Part shown: positions 6,326 to 6,801 of the stretch, in pieces | Position numbering within the stretch: position 1 is the stretch's first letter | Layout: each line of letters starts with the position of its first letter | Source: Bacillota bacterium | Lineage (GTDB): Bacteria; Bacillota; Clostridia; Christensenellales; QAND01 | DNA: 6,801 nucleotides | Direction of reading: 5' to 3' | Assembly (NCBI GenBank): GCA_019415425.1 | Contig: DXZF01000100.1 | Span: forward strand, 1-6,801 | Notes under the pieces: generated by a model | Database searches by the model: none | The model's input: only the letters and a program-made list of their open reading frames with translations | What the model was told of the DNA's origin: nothing | Position numbers and translations under genes: made by a program

Positions 6326-6801
6326 TCCTGCGTCTTCTCCTTGACGACCATCACTTCTTCAATGTGCAGAAAATCCACTGCAGGCTTGATCACGACGCTC
6401 TTGCCGGTAGACGAGCTCTGCTGCGAAACCTCCACCACCTGCCCGATGACAAAGCCGCTGGGAAATACGCCGCCCAGGCCGTTGCTGACCACGCGGTCGC
6501 CCGGCACCAGCTCGGCTTCGAGCGGCAGAAACGACATGATGCAGTTGCCATCCGTCCCGGTGCTCTGCGCAGAGCCGTTGACGACGCCATTGTCCCGCGT
6601 GCGCTCTACCGTGCCGCTGACAGAGCTGCGCGAATCGATGATGGACATCACCCGGCTCCACGTGCCGCCCGTCTCGGTCACACGGCCGACCAGGCCGTCG
6701 GCCGTGATGACGGCATCGTCCTTTTGCACGCCGTCGTTGTGCCCGGCATTGATGACGAATACGTCAAAGAAGTATCCCGGCTCCTTGGTGACGACGCTGG
6801 C
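6322..6801 (-). CDS. mreC: MreC, rod shape-determining protein (C-terminal part, truncated by window)
   Basis: The frame is open from the window edge to the TGA at 6322 and gives 159 residues, beginning ASVVTKEPGYFFDVFVINAG. These are the beta-barrel domains of MreC, the extracytoplasmic scaffold that binds and activates PBP2/RodA. Marks: INAGHNDGVQKDDAVITADGLVGRV (the G..dGv...D.Vi...GLVG signature), SRVMSIIDSRSSVSGTVERTRDNGVVNGS, and PGDRVVSNGLGGVFPSGFVIGQVVEV. The N-terminal membrane anchor and coiled coil lie outside the window. The GTG at 6729 is internal to the conserved domain and is not the start. mreB would be expected further upstream. The stop overlaps the mreD start. Confidence 0.95.
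   Translation of the reverse strand, partial: ASVVTKEPGYFFDVFVINAGHNDGVQKDDAVITADGLVGRVTETGGTWSRVMSIIDSRSSVSGTVERTRDNGVVNGSAQSTGTDGNCIMSFLPLEAELVPGDRVVSNGLGGVFPSGFVIGQVVEVSQQSSSTGKSVVIKPAVDFLHIEEVMVVKEKTQE

Noticed and set aside
6727..6729. GTG as start of a 135-residue MreC
   Set aside because: The frame continues upstream to the window edge with conserved MreC residues (FFDVFVINAGHNDG), so this codon is internal.

Overview
The window is a slice of a conserved Bacillota (Firmicutes) cell-shape and sporulation locus, and every gene in it reads on the minus strand. The organism is most likely a GC-rich, rod-shaped, possibly spore-forming member of the Clostridia. This rests on three things: the gene order mreC-mreD-mrdA-rodA followed by spoIVFA-spoIVFB homologues, the strong GC preference at third codon positions, and similarity to the Bacillus subtilis mreBCD-minCD-spoIVFAB region. 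No species can be named from this sequence alone.

Layout in transcription order (high to low coordinates): 3' part of mreC (cut by the window end), mreD (ATGA overlap with mreC), mrdA/PBP2 (TTG start), rodA, and a strong intrinsic terminator at about 2101-2128. After a short promoter-bearing gap come a SpoIVFA-like protein with a degenerate LytM/M23 domain, the SpoIVFB-like M50 intramembrane protease (2 bases apart), and the N-terminus of a TIGR03960-type radical SAM protein, cut by the window start.

The first four genes form a Rod (elongasome) module. MreC and MreD are scaffold and regulatory membrane proteins. PBP2 is the transpeptidase and RodA the SEDS glycosyltransferase that together build the lateral wall. 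The next two genes resemble the machinery that controls pro-sigma-K processing in the mother cell during sporulation: SpoIVFB is the protease and SpoIVFA its regulator. The terminator, plus a possible sigma-E-like promoter in front of spoIVFA, suggests the two modules can be transcribed separately. That would fit sporulation-specific expression of the second module.

No tRNA, rRNA, mobile element, CRISPR array or long gene-free stretch was seen; the longest intergenic gap is about 125 bases (2018-2142). Nothing here is clearly a new biological system. The points most worth checking are the putative sigma-E promoter, the apparent loss of all zinc ligands in the SpoIVFA-like LytM domain, an extra segment inside the PBP2 transpeptidase domain, and the absence of min genes at a site where relatives carry them.
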